DNA from: Symbiodinium natans
Lineage: Eukaryota; Sar; Dinophyceae; Suessiales; Symbiodiniaceae
Assembly: GCA_905221605.1 (NCBI GenBank)
Contig: CAJNDS010002561.1
Span: 296,875 to 360,874 of the forward strand
DNA: 64,000 nt
Direction of reading: 5' to 3'
In this document: positions 47,066 through 57,925 of the stretch, piece by piece
How the letters are laid out: each line of letters starts with the position of its first letter
How positions within the stretch are numbered: the first letter of the stretch is position 1
Notes under the pieces: model-generated
Databases searched by the model: none
What the model was told of the DNA's origin: nothing
The model's input: only the letters and a program-made list of their open reading frames with translations
Program-made: the position numbers and the translations under genes

Positions 47066-48200
47066 AGTCTTTTGGTGATTGTCGTTGCGCAACAGGCAAG
47101 ACCAATGATTCCGACGACAACCTAGGCAGGACGAATTCTTTCACATTCTTGCGCCTTGAGTATCCTTTAACCGCAATCGCAGATCATTCAGGTTGCACGT
47201 CTCGACTCTGAAGTGAAGAATAGGGAAGATCATGACAGTGTATGACAGGAGGGTGTCTTTTGACAGGTGGGCAGAGAACGGCGGAGCTGGCCGAAGAGGA
47301 GTGGCCTCAAACTTACGGCGTTGTGCCTGCTGTAAGGAAGATGTGTGCCGCAGTCCTTCGCTGTGCTTGTGCTGTGCTTGTACTGTGCTTGTGCTGTGCT
47401 TGTGCTGTGCTTGTGCTTGTGCTTGTCTTGTGCTGTGCTTGTGCTGTGCTTGTGCTGTGCTTGTGCTGTGCTTGCAAAGGTCCCCATGGCAAGCTTTGCA
47501 AAGCCTTGGGTCGGCTATCCAGCGTTTCTTCGGGGTCGAAAAAAGAGAATCCCATGAGCATCTCAAATGACCCCAAGCAGGGTGAGACCCTGGACCACAG
47601 CTTGCAGTGACAAGAAGCCCTTTGCTTCAAGGTATCCCGTTGCAACGAACAGAGCTGACAGGCCACAGCATAAGCAGAGCAAAGTGAAGTTAAGAATAGC
47701 CAAGTAGCAAGATACCTCGGCTTCATCTGACTACAGTGACTACAGATACATCAAGGCTCCAGCAGCCGACAGTGCCCACGAAGGCAGAAACCAACATCGC
47801 AGCGGCGGAATCGGACTGCACAGCCCGGCTGACATGACTGCATTCCGCAATGGTGTGCAGCTTCCGGACTTGGCTATAAACCATCTGAGTCATCTGAGAT
47901 TATGCACTGCCCTCAAGCAGCCGGACTGCAAACAGGCGTGATGAGCCGTACCGCTCGTGAGCTGTACCGCTCATGACCGAAGCAAAGTGATGGGCCCTGA
48001 AGTCTATGAAGTCCATGCATTGTAGAGGCGTAGGTTCGCTCATGCCATCATAAGGCATGCCTTTGGCGCTGGGTTCTGATTCTTCTGCTTCCGCATGCCC
48101 ACCATGCGGGAGCTCCCACCAACCTGGAGAACCGTGCCTACAAATATCGCACATACCGCGACTCGGAAATGGAAACTGAGAATGACTGTAGCTTGAGGCC
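47066..48200. other. intergenic stretch before the carboxypeptidase
   Basis: Contains the GTGCTGTGCTT minisatellite (separate entry). The 5' exons of the carboxypeptidase may start here, but I could not place an initiator or signal peptide with any support. Confidence 0.4.
47361..47476. repeat. minisatellite, 11-base unit TGTGCTTGTGC
   Basis: About ten copies of an 11-base unit (TGTGCTTGTGC and close variants, with short 6-base slips in the middle). Open in several frames on both strands, giving CACAVLVLC or AQHKHST peptides that I regard as artefacts of the repeat. Confidence 0.9.
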
Positions 48201-48222
48201 ATCAGGGAGCAGTGGGGGCTTC

Positions 48223-51200
48223 AAGAAGGCATTTTGGTGGCATTTGCATCGAGACCATGAACTTTACGCGCTGCAGTCAGGCCAGACCAACCAGTTCTTC
48301 AAAGACCTCCGTCGGCAGTATCCCGACCTAGTAGAGATCTGGTTTGCGCAGGCCTGACTGTGCCAGGTGTCGAGCACTCGTTCGCAGTGGCCATCCCTGC
48401 ATGCCGGTAGGACCTGTTCCCAGAGATTCTGCCGCAGAAAAAATCCTGGGGAATTTGTGAGGGCGAGGCCTGCAAAACACTTATTGTGGCTCGGACCTGA
48501 TGGCAAGACTATCGATGATCAAGGGCTACAGGAACTTCATCACTCTTCACTTTTCTCATGTTTGCAAGGTTCGCATCGCCAACAAGAAGTTGCTCTCCGA
48601 CTCCACACCCGAGGTGTTCTTCAGTGGAGCCCTACATGGAGATGAAAGGCACGTAATTAGGCATGCGGGCAACGTCTCAGTAGTTTGCAGACCCTGGAGG
48701 ATTGGGCCGGCGACTGTCAATGAGCTAGCAGCTTTCCTTTGTGAGCAGTATGCCGCAAGCCACCCCGAGGACGGAAGGGGCTTTCAGTGAGATGCATAAG
48801 GGAGTAATGCCGAGGGTACGAGCAGGGGGGGAAGCCGGGTTCCACCCAAAGACCCATGCGAGTAGAAATTCCCTCGGACAGGCATGTAAGTAGACCTGAT
48901 TCTCGCAGTGTGCGCAGTTTGATTTTCTCCCTGACAGGTTGTGCGATTGGTTGACGGGCGCGCAACGTCGCACATCTGCACATTAGCAAGTGAATGCAGT
49001 AATTAAGCCCTTTGCATTGCATCCATGCTATGCCCATGGTCACCTGCTGAGACTGTGGAATAGCTCGTCGTCTCAGGTGGTTGATGCCCATGACAAACGC
49101 GCATGGATATGCGAATTACAGAAGGGAGGAGAACAGCATGGATCCGAATCGTGATTTCCCTTATTTGCAAGATCCCACACGATGCATGCAGACACAGACA
49201 GCTCGGGCTGTCAATGAGCCTTGGCCTCTTGAGAGTTACGGTTACCCTCTTGGCTCCTGTGCTCCAACATTCTCGTGGAACCTTTGCGACCTCTCTTTTG
49301 ATTCTTCTGCGGGATGTTATCAGTACTAGCAGAAGCGACGACTAAGGAGCTGTTTCGCCGACATCTCTTCCAGCCTCTTGGATGGAGTCTCTGACAATTT
49401 CTCTGCCTAGTGTCAGTCAAGGGTACCCGACGAGCAGTGGTGAAGCTGTGGCAGGTTCTGCATAACCTTCCACGGTGGCATGCGGGCCCTCACCTACGAA
49501 TGGGGGTCGAAGAACCACTTGCAAAGAATGAAGTCGACAGAGTCCCCAGATGAGACAGCCTTCAGAGAGGCAGGTTGCTCGAGAGTGTCTCGCAGCCAAC
49601 TTGGCAGAAGCATCCCAGAAGTTCTGCCATTGCAAACTGTAGCCGCTGTAGCCATGCTCTGACCCCAGGTGGGTCAGTCCATCCAAGCGGCTGCGGGAAA
49701 GACCTCCCGGAACCAATGGTTTTACCCACTAGGTCGGATCAATGATTTGGCTTCTTGCCTTCAAAGAAACATATAAGGATGAGACAGCCAATGTCATCTG
49801 TGCGATGTGCATGTGATGCCAAAGCCGTGTAGAGTGTAGCGAGGCGTTTTCCGCATTTTCGCCATCTCGCAAGTGCACTGCCTAGCCTGCAGCACCAGGT
49901 ATACCCTGTCGATGGGGGCATGGAGGATTGGTCCTATGCGGCCGGTTTTGAGCGGTCTCCACGACCCATAACTGTGTGCAAGCCAACCACATATGGCGGC
50001 TATCCAGAGGACCCAGATTTCCTGTTGAGGCTAGACACGTTTGGAGCCTTTATAAAGGCTCCTGGAGGACCGGTGAACACGAGGTGGATAGTCATAGCAG
50101 AGTGGTTTTTCCGAGACTTTCTTCAGACTTTCAGACAGGATCGCACCAGATATCGCAAAGACAGCATCAGCACGTTGATGTACTTGGCAGCAACCGAGCA
50201 GCATTCATCAGAATTGAATCTGCATCTGGTGGTCTGCCCATACTTGGCTACAGTAGCTACAGTCACTAGAGACTCGAGGACTCTGGGCACTCGCGCTCAT
50301 GAGTAGTTGCAGATGTTGCCCTCGGTAGCTCGGGCGGTCGTACGGCATGACAGGTCGTTGCCCTGAGCCGAGGAGATGGATGATCGGAAGACAGCACAAG
50401 AGGCGACTCTTGGGCACAGTTCCGAGATTTGGGCACTTGCATCTTCACAGGGCCACGTGCCACGCAACCTGCGGATGTGTCTCTTGGGTGCAACTGCTCT
50501 GAATCGCTGGTCACACCGCAGAAACGCTACTTTGCTCGCTTCGGCAATATTTGAAATCACAATGGGCGAAGCTTGGCACAATGCGTCACAGCCGAGGCTT
50601 GAAGCTGATTGAGCTCGCACGCCCAGAAATAGTGGTGCGACAATTGCAAGCACCTCCAAATCCAGGCCGACAGAGTGTGCTCGGGGCGTCTTGAACGAGA
50701 TAAGCAAGGCTTGCAGCAAGACCCACATGGGCTAAGTCAAGTATCATGAGTATGCTCGAAATGCGTTTGTCAGCTGATCTTTCAACTTTCTCACAGGCCC
50801 AGGTGCAGCAGTGGCCGTCGAGGTCTTCGGCTTCGGCTGCGAAAAGGTGACAGCGAGGTCCCACATCGGCCTCCTTAACACCCAGTCATCGAGTTGGGAC
50901 TCTTAGGAGCATACTTGTTCACGCAGGCTGCTGCTGGTACCAAGTGTCCTCATACCGCGCTGCAATGTCGGCGGAGACAGCGGCGCAGCTTTGGAGGAAA
51001 GTGTGCTGGTGCTCGTTGAGTCTGATAGAGGGCTTTAGGACTTTTGTTGGTTTTTTGCACGGAACAAGCCCCGCCCAGGACAACACCTATCGAAAGTTGG
51101 TGGGGTGTGGGCCCAAGAAGTATGGTCCTTTTGGGCACCGTTGGGCACGCTGTGAGACTCTGCCTGTTTGGCATCTCAGGTCCACACAGATCGCCACAGC

Positions 51201-51470
51201 CAACTATAGATGCCAAGGGCTGACCATTTGGGGCGCTCAGAGCGCTGCTTTTCGTCTCGAGGGCCGGCTGCCCGATGTCAGCGGCGAGGTCGAAGTGTCA
51301 AAGGAGATTCCAGATGGGGATCTGAGGAGCAGTTCTGAAGTGGCGCCTTGTTGCTCGGTTCCGCCCTGCAAGGTTTGTCTTGTCATTGCTGCGGAGTTCG
51401 ACAGCCAATGGGGCCGTCAGGCACTCGTTTTGTATGGTGTTGCAAGGTTGCATGGGTGAAGACGGTGAAG
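48223..51470 (+). CDS. zinc carboxypeptidase, M14 family
   Basis: M14 enzymes cleave C-terminal residues using one zinc held by His, Glu and His. Exons: 48223-48351 (NQFFKDLRRQYPDLVEIWFA; the start is only an estimate); 48438-48488 (KKSWGICEGEACKTLIV); 48569-48648 (TPEVFFSGALHGDE, zinc motif HGDE); 48700 to about 48755 (IGPATVNELAAFLCEQY); 49077-49215 (LMPMTNAHGYANYRREENSM, then DPNRDFPY, substrate Asn-Arg); 49347-49372 (ELFRRHLF, 26 bases); 49455 to about 49575 (FCITFHGGMRALTYEWGSKN, third zinc ligand); 49899 to about 50009 (VYPVDGGMEDWSYAAGFERS, then TVCKPTTYGGYPE); 50139-50186 (DRTRYRKDSISTLMYL); 50373-50487 (SSEIWALASSQGHVPRNLRM). Downstream pieces (VEVFGFGCEKVTARSHIGLL near 50830; VCLVIAAEFDSQWGRQ near 51380, ending at TGA about 51460) look like the C-terminal region, less securely. 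Nearly all donors are GC or GA; the intron 48649-48699 is only about 51 bases. The general-base Glu was not located. No signal peptide was found because the true start is unknown. Confidence 0.88.
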
Positions 51471-52841
51471 ATGCATCTCTTGAGTAGGTACATCCAGATC
51501 CCTCCGTGAAACCTCGCTCGCACGCAGCCCGCCTTCGCTTGGAGGAGCGATATGAAGTCCAGGCCGATGTCTAGCTGAGCTGCTGAGTCTAGCTCTGGCC
51601 TACTCGTAGCAGTTAGCACCACAACTCACCTGGCCACACTGGCCTTGACCAGAGCTACTTGTGCTTCGTGCTGCGTGGCACGGGTAACTACACTGATCAT
51701 CTCATCACCGTGCTCAGTACCAAAGGGCCAAAGACCAACAAGTCACTGCGACCCTTGACATCATGAAGGCGGTATTTAAGCCAGAGACCCTCGAGTCGTC
51801 GGCTGCCAGGGCGCGTAAAGGTAAAATGCTTGAAAAGGTTGCCACGCACATCTCCTGACAAGAAGCATTTCCTCCGAAGGCTTTCACTTTATCTGCGCTT
51901 GGGTTTTTGAGCGGCTGCCGTGGCTGTGACAGGCAAGCGATGGGCCAAACATGATCCGAGCACGCCGCACAAAGCTCTTTGTCTTTGGCCCGGAGGGTCT
52001 CGGATCTCGTGACTTTGTGAAGCCACGTCCGTTGAGTGCTCGGTCTTCTGGATTGCTTTCATTTGCTTTCCAAGGCGGTTCAGCAGATCCCGCTCTTGGT
52101 GAATTCCATTCCGCATGTGGTTCAGGCAGAAGATGCGAAAGAGCTCGATGTCTGCAATTGTAACCATGGATCGATATGATTTAAGGCCCAAGGCTTGTGT
52201 CGTTTGACTTCTTATTCTGTTGGTCGTTTGATGGCGTTTGGCCTCTGCGGTTGAGTCCACTCTGATTGCTCTGGTTTTTGGGGTCGTTATCATCAGGTCA
52301 AAGTCTCAGCCATCATTGGTAATATAATATTACCAATATTCCATTATGACTCTCAGTCTTCTTTGTACTTGTTCCTGGCACGGAAATTAGGGCAAGCCAA
52401 GCCGAGACAAACCCCGAAGGTTGAAACGAGAGAGGGGTGACAAACATGCTAGCAACCCTGCCCCTTAAACCTGTCTTGTAACAACCCCGCTAACAGTCTA
52501 CGGCACCTCGGTGCATCCTGAGCCATGGCCTCTCGACACGATGTGACGCTGGCCTGAGCTGGGAACCTTGGAGCTCGCGAGTTTGGCATGTGGGTGGGAC
52601 TGCAATGGCGGCTGGCATCCCCAATACAGCAGCACGATGTTTGGGCTGCCAGGGGACACAACGAGATGTTCAAGTTTTGCTGCCATGTGGCAGCCTTGTG
52701 CCTGCGTGCGGCCGGACCGCTTTGGCCGCCCGGCGACACGGAGTGACTGCATGACGAATACCACTGCACTGCATGGAGTTGGGTCGCCGCGGAGGGTGGC
52801 AGATGGGGACCCTGCGTCTGCATGGTGCCTGCAACTGCCAG
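51471..52841. other. stretch with weak coding signal
   Basis: A possible exon at about 51762-51823 (IMKAVFKPETLESSAARARK) ends at a GTAAAA donor. A minus-strand frame of 134 codons (51889-52293) is open but unmatched. A perfect hairpin lies at 52315-52337 (separate entry). Nothing else is recognisable. Confidence 0.4.
52315..52337. repeat. perfect 10-bp inverted repeat with 3-base loop
   Basis: ATTGGTAATA, spacer TAA, then TATTACCAAT. The arms are exact complements. It stands in an AT-rich patch with no coding signal; function unknown. Confidence 0.85.
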
Positions 52842-52946
52842 ATGCATGACCGCTGGTACGAAGCAGAGAAGGAATTCATGAATCCAGAATTTGTGAATTC
52901 AGCAGTGAAGGCCCTGGAACCTGATGGATGCAAAACTGCATGTTGA
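52842..52946 (+). CDS. terminal exon of an unrecognised gene
   Basis: After a TGCCAG acceptor the frame reads MHDRWYEAEKEFMNPEFVNS, then AVKALEPDGCKTAC and TGA at 52944-52946. The composition is protein-like (charged helix, Cys-containing end) and unlike the neighbouring noncoding DNA. The preceding exons are not identified. A plus-strand frame at 52568-52849 (GWDCNGGWHPQYSSTMFGLP, Cys-rich) overlaps in another frame and could be an upstream exon or chance. Confidence 0.35.
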   Translation: MHDRWYEAEKEFMNPEFVNSAVKALEPDGCKTAC

Positions 52947-54170
52947 GTGAAGCTTGGGTTCTGCACGACCTCGGAGCTGACAGTCCCACGCACGTGCACT
53001 CTGCATGGACCGTGTGCATGGCCACCACCTGCCAAGTTGCGCCTCCTGACGCCCGGGGATGACAGAGACAGATGTACGTTGTCGAGTGCGTATAGCCACA
53101 GACGGCAGTCACTGCTCGGGACATCGAATGCTGAGGATAGAGAGAAGTCTCACCCACATAGCCCTTGCCACATGTTGCTTTCAGGGAGGAAAGGCCGCTC
53201 GGGTTGTACTGTTCTGGAGATAGTATTCATACCTGATCTTTGGACGGTTTGCGGCAACCTCCACGTATTGTCGCTAGGTCGCAATGTGCCTAGGAATAGT
53301 CAGTCGGGTCTGATGGGGGAGGCTTGTTTCGAGGCGGAAAGGTGATCGAGGTATACTGTTAGCTATCATGGTTTGAGCCCCTCTGTTGGACACGCCGACT
53401 GGGTCAAAGCACTTCTGTCGGCCAATGGACATGTACCAATTTGTTTTCTGTTTGTCTGGGATCGATCAGGGGTCAGCTCTTCAGTATTGGGTCTTGGCAT
53501 TGAACATTCGTTGGTGGTAATGCTGACCCTGGTTGGTTCGTTACTGGTGGTCAATGCACCCACTCTGGAGATCTCGACAGGACTTGCCTCGCCCGCTTAT
53601 GCCAGTGTGAGAGTCGAAACCTGTCTTGGGTGGCAGCTCCTGGTCCCATGAACACGATGATCATCTGGAACGTGTTTGCCTTCTTGATCTGGGCCCGGAA
53701 GATTCCGCTTGCAAGCCAGAAATCACTAAGTGTATGTCGCAGCAGCAAATCCAAATTGGGGAGTGGCGGGGTGGCGAGATGAATTGTTGAAAGTTTGGAT
53801 GCGACCCTAGATCCATGTCGAGTGAGGCCGATCGTCAAGTCCGCAAGCCCTACACTTTAAACAGAAGACGGCCGTTCAAACATTCCGAGCTGCCCACATG
53901 CCGCTTGCATGTCGAGCTGTTCGGACTTTCCAAGCAGTGATAAAGATCACAGCATTTATGGATGTTGTGCTCTTGGGACAACGAGGCCGGCCATTGAAAC
54001 CAAGGCAGAAAGAAGCCGAGCACACCACTCAAAATATGAACAAACGGTCGCATTTGTGCATGGTGACATTGCTGATGGACAGGTGCAGCCCGAATCGAGC
54101 ACTCCCCCGGCATCTGCTGAGAGGGCTGCTACCACGCATCCACTGCAGGAGGCTCCGATTTGGTAGTTCA
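52947..54170. other. stretch with no supported gene
   Basis: Several short frames are open, including a hydrophobic one at 53373-53651 (SLVVMLTLVGSLLVVNAPTL), but none has splice borders or a family match that I would defend. Confidence 0.4.
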
Positions 54171-54173
54171 TTG

Positions 54174-54740
54174 CAAACAAGAAGATGTGCAAATAGAGTC
54201 TCTGTCGTTGAAGGAACCGGTGCCCGCAGCGACGTCAAATGCAGCGACTGCCACAAAATATCTTCGGCAGCCACAGCCGACTCCTTCGACAGAGGACATT
54301 GCGTTGACCGTACCTTTGTACGTCATCGGTTCCACATCGCTCCTCGCCGCATGTAGAGAGGGGACTCTGCGCTTTGCTCTGCAAGATGGGGTGCATTTGT
54401 GCCGAGGTTCCTTCTCGCTTTGTTTTGTGGCCTGATTGTATTGGCCAGCTCGCACTCACAGGCTCGTTGGTCAAGGGATTTTCGGAATAGTCAGAGGCGA
54501 CAGCGACCCGATTCTAAAAGCGTGAACGCGAAACGCTTCGAACACTTTGCGGCAGATAGCCGGATCGATCACCAGCAGACACCGGTGAAGCTAGCGCAGG
54601 GCAGGGCCATGCAAAAAGAGCAACATCTTGCTGCACGCCAGGCGCAACCCGGCAAGGCGAGAGCGCAAGATGCCACTGGGTGTGCAGCTATCGTGGTTGG
54701 AGAAGAGAGCCCCGAAGTTCCTGATAACCCTAAACCCTAA
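54174..54740 (+). CDS. possible unrecognised exons ending at a telomere-type repeat
   Basis: Two overlapping open frames are candidates. 54174-54435 reads KQEDVQIESLSLKEPVPAAT, then PTPSTEDIALTVPLYVIGST, a Ser/Pro/Thr-rich linker type. 54399-54740 begins MPRFLLALFCGLIVLASSHS, a textbook signal peptide, followed by a basic Gln-rich tail whose stop lies inside CCCTAAACCCTAAACC. At most one is likely real. No family recognised. Confidence 0.25.
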
Positions 54741-54750
54741 ACCCTAAACC
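54725..54750. repeat. telomere-type motif (CCCTAAA)n
   Basis: Three consecutive CCCTAAA units; another single unit follows near 54791. This is the leftmost member of a cluster of such motifs that continues to 63.7 kb. Confidence 0.95.
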
Positions 54751-56109
54751 GCGATGCGGATTCGCCCCAGCTGTGCAGGAGGGAAAAAAGCCCTAAACCC
54801 TTGTCGTTGTTTGCAAACCTAGCCCAGGCTATGAACGAGTCTGAGCTTGCAAAGATGGTAGGCCAAAGCCAGCCTGCTGAATAAGCTCACGGTTCGTACA
54901 GCAAAAAGCGCGCGCTCTGCACAGACTCTGCACAACTCAATTTGGACTTCAGAGGCAATGGAGGATTTTTTTTAAGAACAGAGAGGAAGTATGAAGAGGG
55001 GCTCCTCAATGGGCATTTGATAGCGAGGTCACCCGAGGTCAACCGAAAATGGTGGAATTTGCGACCCCGACCTGAACTGAAACGAATTCACGCGACCTGA
55101 CCTCAATTTCGTAGGGTTGCAAGTAGGTAGACCCTGGCCCGAGCCCGCCCCTAACCTCTCTGAAATCCACTTCCCCTTGCGGCCGGGTCACTTAACCTCA
55201 GGTGGGGGGGGGTGGGGTGACCCGCAGATGGGACGCTTTTATAGATAGGATGGTTTTGGCTCGGAAGGAATTGTCCGTAACCGCAGATAGGAAGGTTTTG
55301 GCTCGGGAGGATTCTAGTACTTATAAAGGCCAGCGTGCAGCTTCAGAAATCTAATGGCAAGACTATTTCCAAGAACGAGACCGCGGACGGTCAGAGGGTC
55401 GAGCTACCCTCAGGGTTCCCCTCAATTTTGGGAAGTTCTTTTCCCGGGGATCCTGGTTGAGGGAGGGGGGGGGGATGGCCAGGGAGCCGAAAAAGAAAAA
55501 GAGTCACGAATAAAAAGGCCTGGAAAGCTTAGACCTTCAAGGTTCAAGGCTTGAACCTATTCCCCTTACCAGAATGCCAAACTTGTTCGGAGGGGATGGG
55601 ACCCCTAGATACTAAGGCGAGTGCAACAAGGGTTGAAGGATGTTGAAGGTTGATAAAGGTTGTAGACATGAAAGGATTGAGGGCCCTGCTGAGAGAGCGA
55701 ACGACGGCCACAACGATCTGAAGGACCGCCGGATGCAACGGTTAGGGTAACGAGGGTTTAGGGGTCAAAAGGAAAGTGTTTGTCCTAGAATCGTTGCTAC
55801 TTAGGTCTTCAAAGGGTACTCGAATTGAAGGCCCAGGGCTGCTTCCTCTTTTTCTGGCAGCCTTCGGGTGGTTGAGGAGAGCATAGACCTCCCTGTGTGG
55901 GCCTCGGGTATGCCAAGCTTGTGTTCATCGACTCACCAGTTTTGTAAAAGGGTAGCTGGACCGAACGGCGACATGGTTCATGGGTGAAGTGCATGCAATG
56001 CGCTACTGAATGATGACATTCGCAATTCAAACAGCTTGTCAAACTCATGTGCTGATTGAGGTTTACTAAGTGTTCCAGTGTGAGTAGCCGAACATCGCTG
56101 CTTGCTGCC
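54751..56109. other. intergenic stretch left of the intronless gene
   Basis: No gene is supported. Noted: a GGTGGGGGGGGGTGGGG tract near 55202-55218, and two copies of an AGATAGGA(T/A)GGTTTTGGCTCGG motif at about 55243-55267 and 55284-55308 (recalling, but not matching, the dinoflagellate spliced leader). Confidence 0.45.
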
Positions 56110-56931
56110 ATGGGGCCTTGCGCCACCTTCACCGCCCTGCTGGCGCTCGGTCTACTCCTGAACTACCTGGTGCATTTTTCTAGGGTGCAAGTCCTGACTG
56201 CAGATGACGCTTCCGTCGAAATGTCGCAGAGACATCGGAATGAAGATATGCCGGAGCCGATTCGAGGCATTCTCTGGATGAGAGGCAACACGTGCCCAGA
56301 GCTCCTGGTTGCAATGGAAGCCGGAGCCTACGACAACGCAAGTCGAACGATTCTTTTGACGTTCGGCGCTGCATATAGCTGGACTTATAATTCGGACATT
56401 CTAGGTTGGCTCGAGTACGCAGGAGTGACGATGAACCTTGCCTTTTTAAGCCCAGGAAAGCTCAGGATAAAGTTCGACGAAGACACTAGCAGGCTTGCAA
56501 CAGTGCAGGTTACTATCGGTGGCATCAGCCTAGCGGATGCAATTGGACTCTGGGCCATGAACCGAACAGATGATGTAGGAGATTTTTGGGAACGATTAAT
56601 GTTGGCTGAAGCCGACTGGCAGTTCGTATATGACATCAAGAAGGTCCTTGATGCTAATGGAACGAAGCTGCCATCATGGTCACAGATGGTGGACTCTGCG
56701 ACGTCTGGAGCTGTGGTACATGGGAAAATGTGCGACCAGGTTTTCCGTCGCACGGCAACGGTTAAGACATATGCACAGCTGCTGCACGGAGAGTTCTCGA
56801 TGCTTCAGGTCCTTTTGTCCTGCCTCTTCGGTGCTCTTTGGCTGACCTTGGCTATGTGCTGCGTCAGACGGATCGACGCCAAGGCTCCATCGCCAGAGTT
56901 CGAGCCACTTGCTGGGCATCCTGAAGCTTGA
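56110..56931 (+). CDS. intronless two-membrane-segment protein, unrecognised
   Basis: Continuous frame of 273 codons, unusual here because nearly every other gene is finely split. I start at the ATG at 56110 (MGPCATFTALLALGLLLNYL); the open frame extends 18 codons upstream without another ATG. Residues about 5-24 are a signal anchor or first membrane segment. Residues about 30-235 form a soluble domain with two or three Cys (RGNTCPELL, GKMCDQVFRR) and possible N-glycosylation sites NAS, NRT and NGT. Residues about 241-263 (LQVLLSCLFGALWLTLAMCC) are a second membrane segment followed by RRIDAKAPSPEFEPLAG, a short probably cytosolic tail. The segment VTMNLAFLSPGKLRIKFDED, then RLATVQVTIGGISLADAIGL, suggests beta strands. 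I know no family with this layout. It may be a retro-copied gene or a lineage-specific surface protein. Confidence 0.7.
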   Translation: MGPCATFTALLALGLLLNYLVHFSRVQVLTADDASVEMSQRHRNEDMPEPIRGILWMRGNTCPELLVAMEAGAYDNASRTILLTFGAAYSWTYNSDILGWLEYAGVTMNLAFLSPGKLRIKFDEDTSRLATVQVTIGGISLADAIGLWAMNRTDDVGDFWERLMLAEADWQFVYDIKKVLDANGTKLPSWSQMVDSATSGAVVHGKMCDQVFRRTATVKTYAQLLHGEFSMLQVLLSCLFGALWLTLAMCCVRRIDAKAPSPEFEPLAGHPEA

Positions 56932-57925
56932 ACTATTCGCGACAGACTGGGGCATGCAAGGCAAAGAGCTGTTTGCACCAGTTTGATCCACAGAAGCCGC
57001 CTGCGGAAAACAGCAGGATGCAGAGATGGTCTAGAGTCTAGGGGTGTGCCCCGAAGCATCCAAGCACAGCCCCACATTGTCTCACGCCTTCCGTCTTCTT
57101 GCTTAGCTCGAGGCATTGCCAGTGTTTCAGAACGCACCCCCCGCTCAGGGTCAGTGTGAAAAGAAGGGATTCAAGTGCTTCAGAAGCGATGCTGCTCCTC
57201 ACAAAACCCCCCCGCCCTGTTCCGGGGAGGCCGCCGCTACATACATTCTAGCTGCACCCTGACCGACATCTACGTTCACAAGAGCCGTGGGTGGTTCGTG
57301 GGGGTTCTGTTCTCGTATTGCAGCCTCCTCCTCCGCGTACAGAGACAGAACCAAACCTGATGTTAAAGCCACTTCTACTGAACTTATGCTGTGGTAGAAA
57401 GTTTTGTTGAAAGATACCCCCCTATAACAACAAAACTAGAGCAAGCAGAAGCATTACGCATACGATCAATCTTGCAGAACTCAAGTGTAATAGGCATTTT
57501 CTCACATTCTGTTTTGAGTCGGCTTCAACTGCTTCATGGCTTATTAAATAGAATCGTAAATATGCTTCCCCATACCCTCATAAGACTTTTCTCAGAATTT
57601 CTTCTCGACTCTCTCACTTGTATTGATTTAATGTGTGACTATTTTGACGCTCGTTCGGCTGTCGCTTCCTCAATATCTTAGCTTCGCCACCTTTCAGTCA
57701 CTTCCCCACTTCACACCATGTTTGGGGAAGGAGAAATCATCCTAAAATCAATTTCGACACGATTGAAACGTTACCCCATTGATTGTCGACACATAGGTGT
57801 GGATACCGTCAGAAGATATATTGCACGGATCTTCGGGCAACGAATGAATTGATTTTCGTTTAACCTTCCAATCTTCCGCCCCTCAACATTCGATAGATTT
57901 TGGGACAGGGAAGGCTGGAAGGCTT
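56932..57925. other. intergenic stretch with AT-rich block
   Basis: From about 57360 to 57900 base composition shifts to clearly AT-richer. A 97-codon frame (57391-57681, starting from GTG) is open there (SILQNSSVIGIFSHSVLSRL, then FSEFLLDSLTCIDLMCDYFD). It looks protein-like but has no ATG and no match that I know. Confidence 0.45.

Noticed and set aside
47230-47726. AQHKHST and CACAVLVLC repeat proteins
   Set aside because: Translation of the 11-base minisatellite.
51889-52293. 134-codon minus-strand frame
   Set aside because: Protein-like composition in parts but no family match, no splice support, and opposite to all neighbouring genes.
55243-55308. Possible relict spliced-leader copies (GGTTTTGGCTCGG twice)
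   Set aside because: Resembles only the centre of the dinoflagellate leader (TTTTGGCTCAAG); flanks do not match and no gene follows at once.
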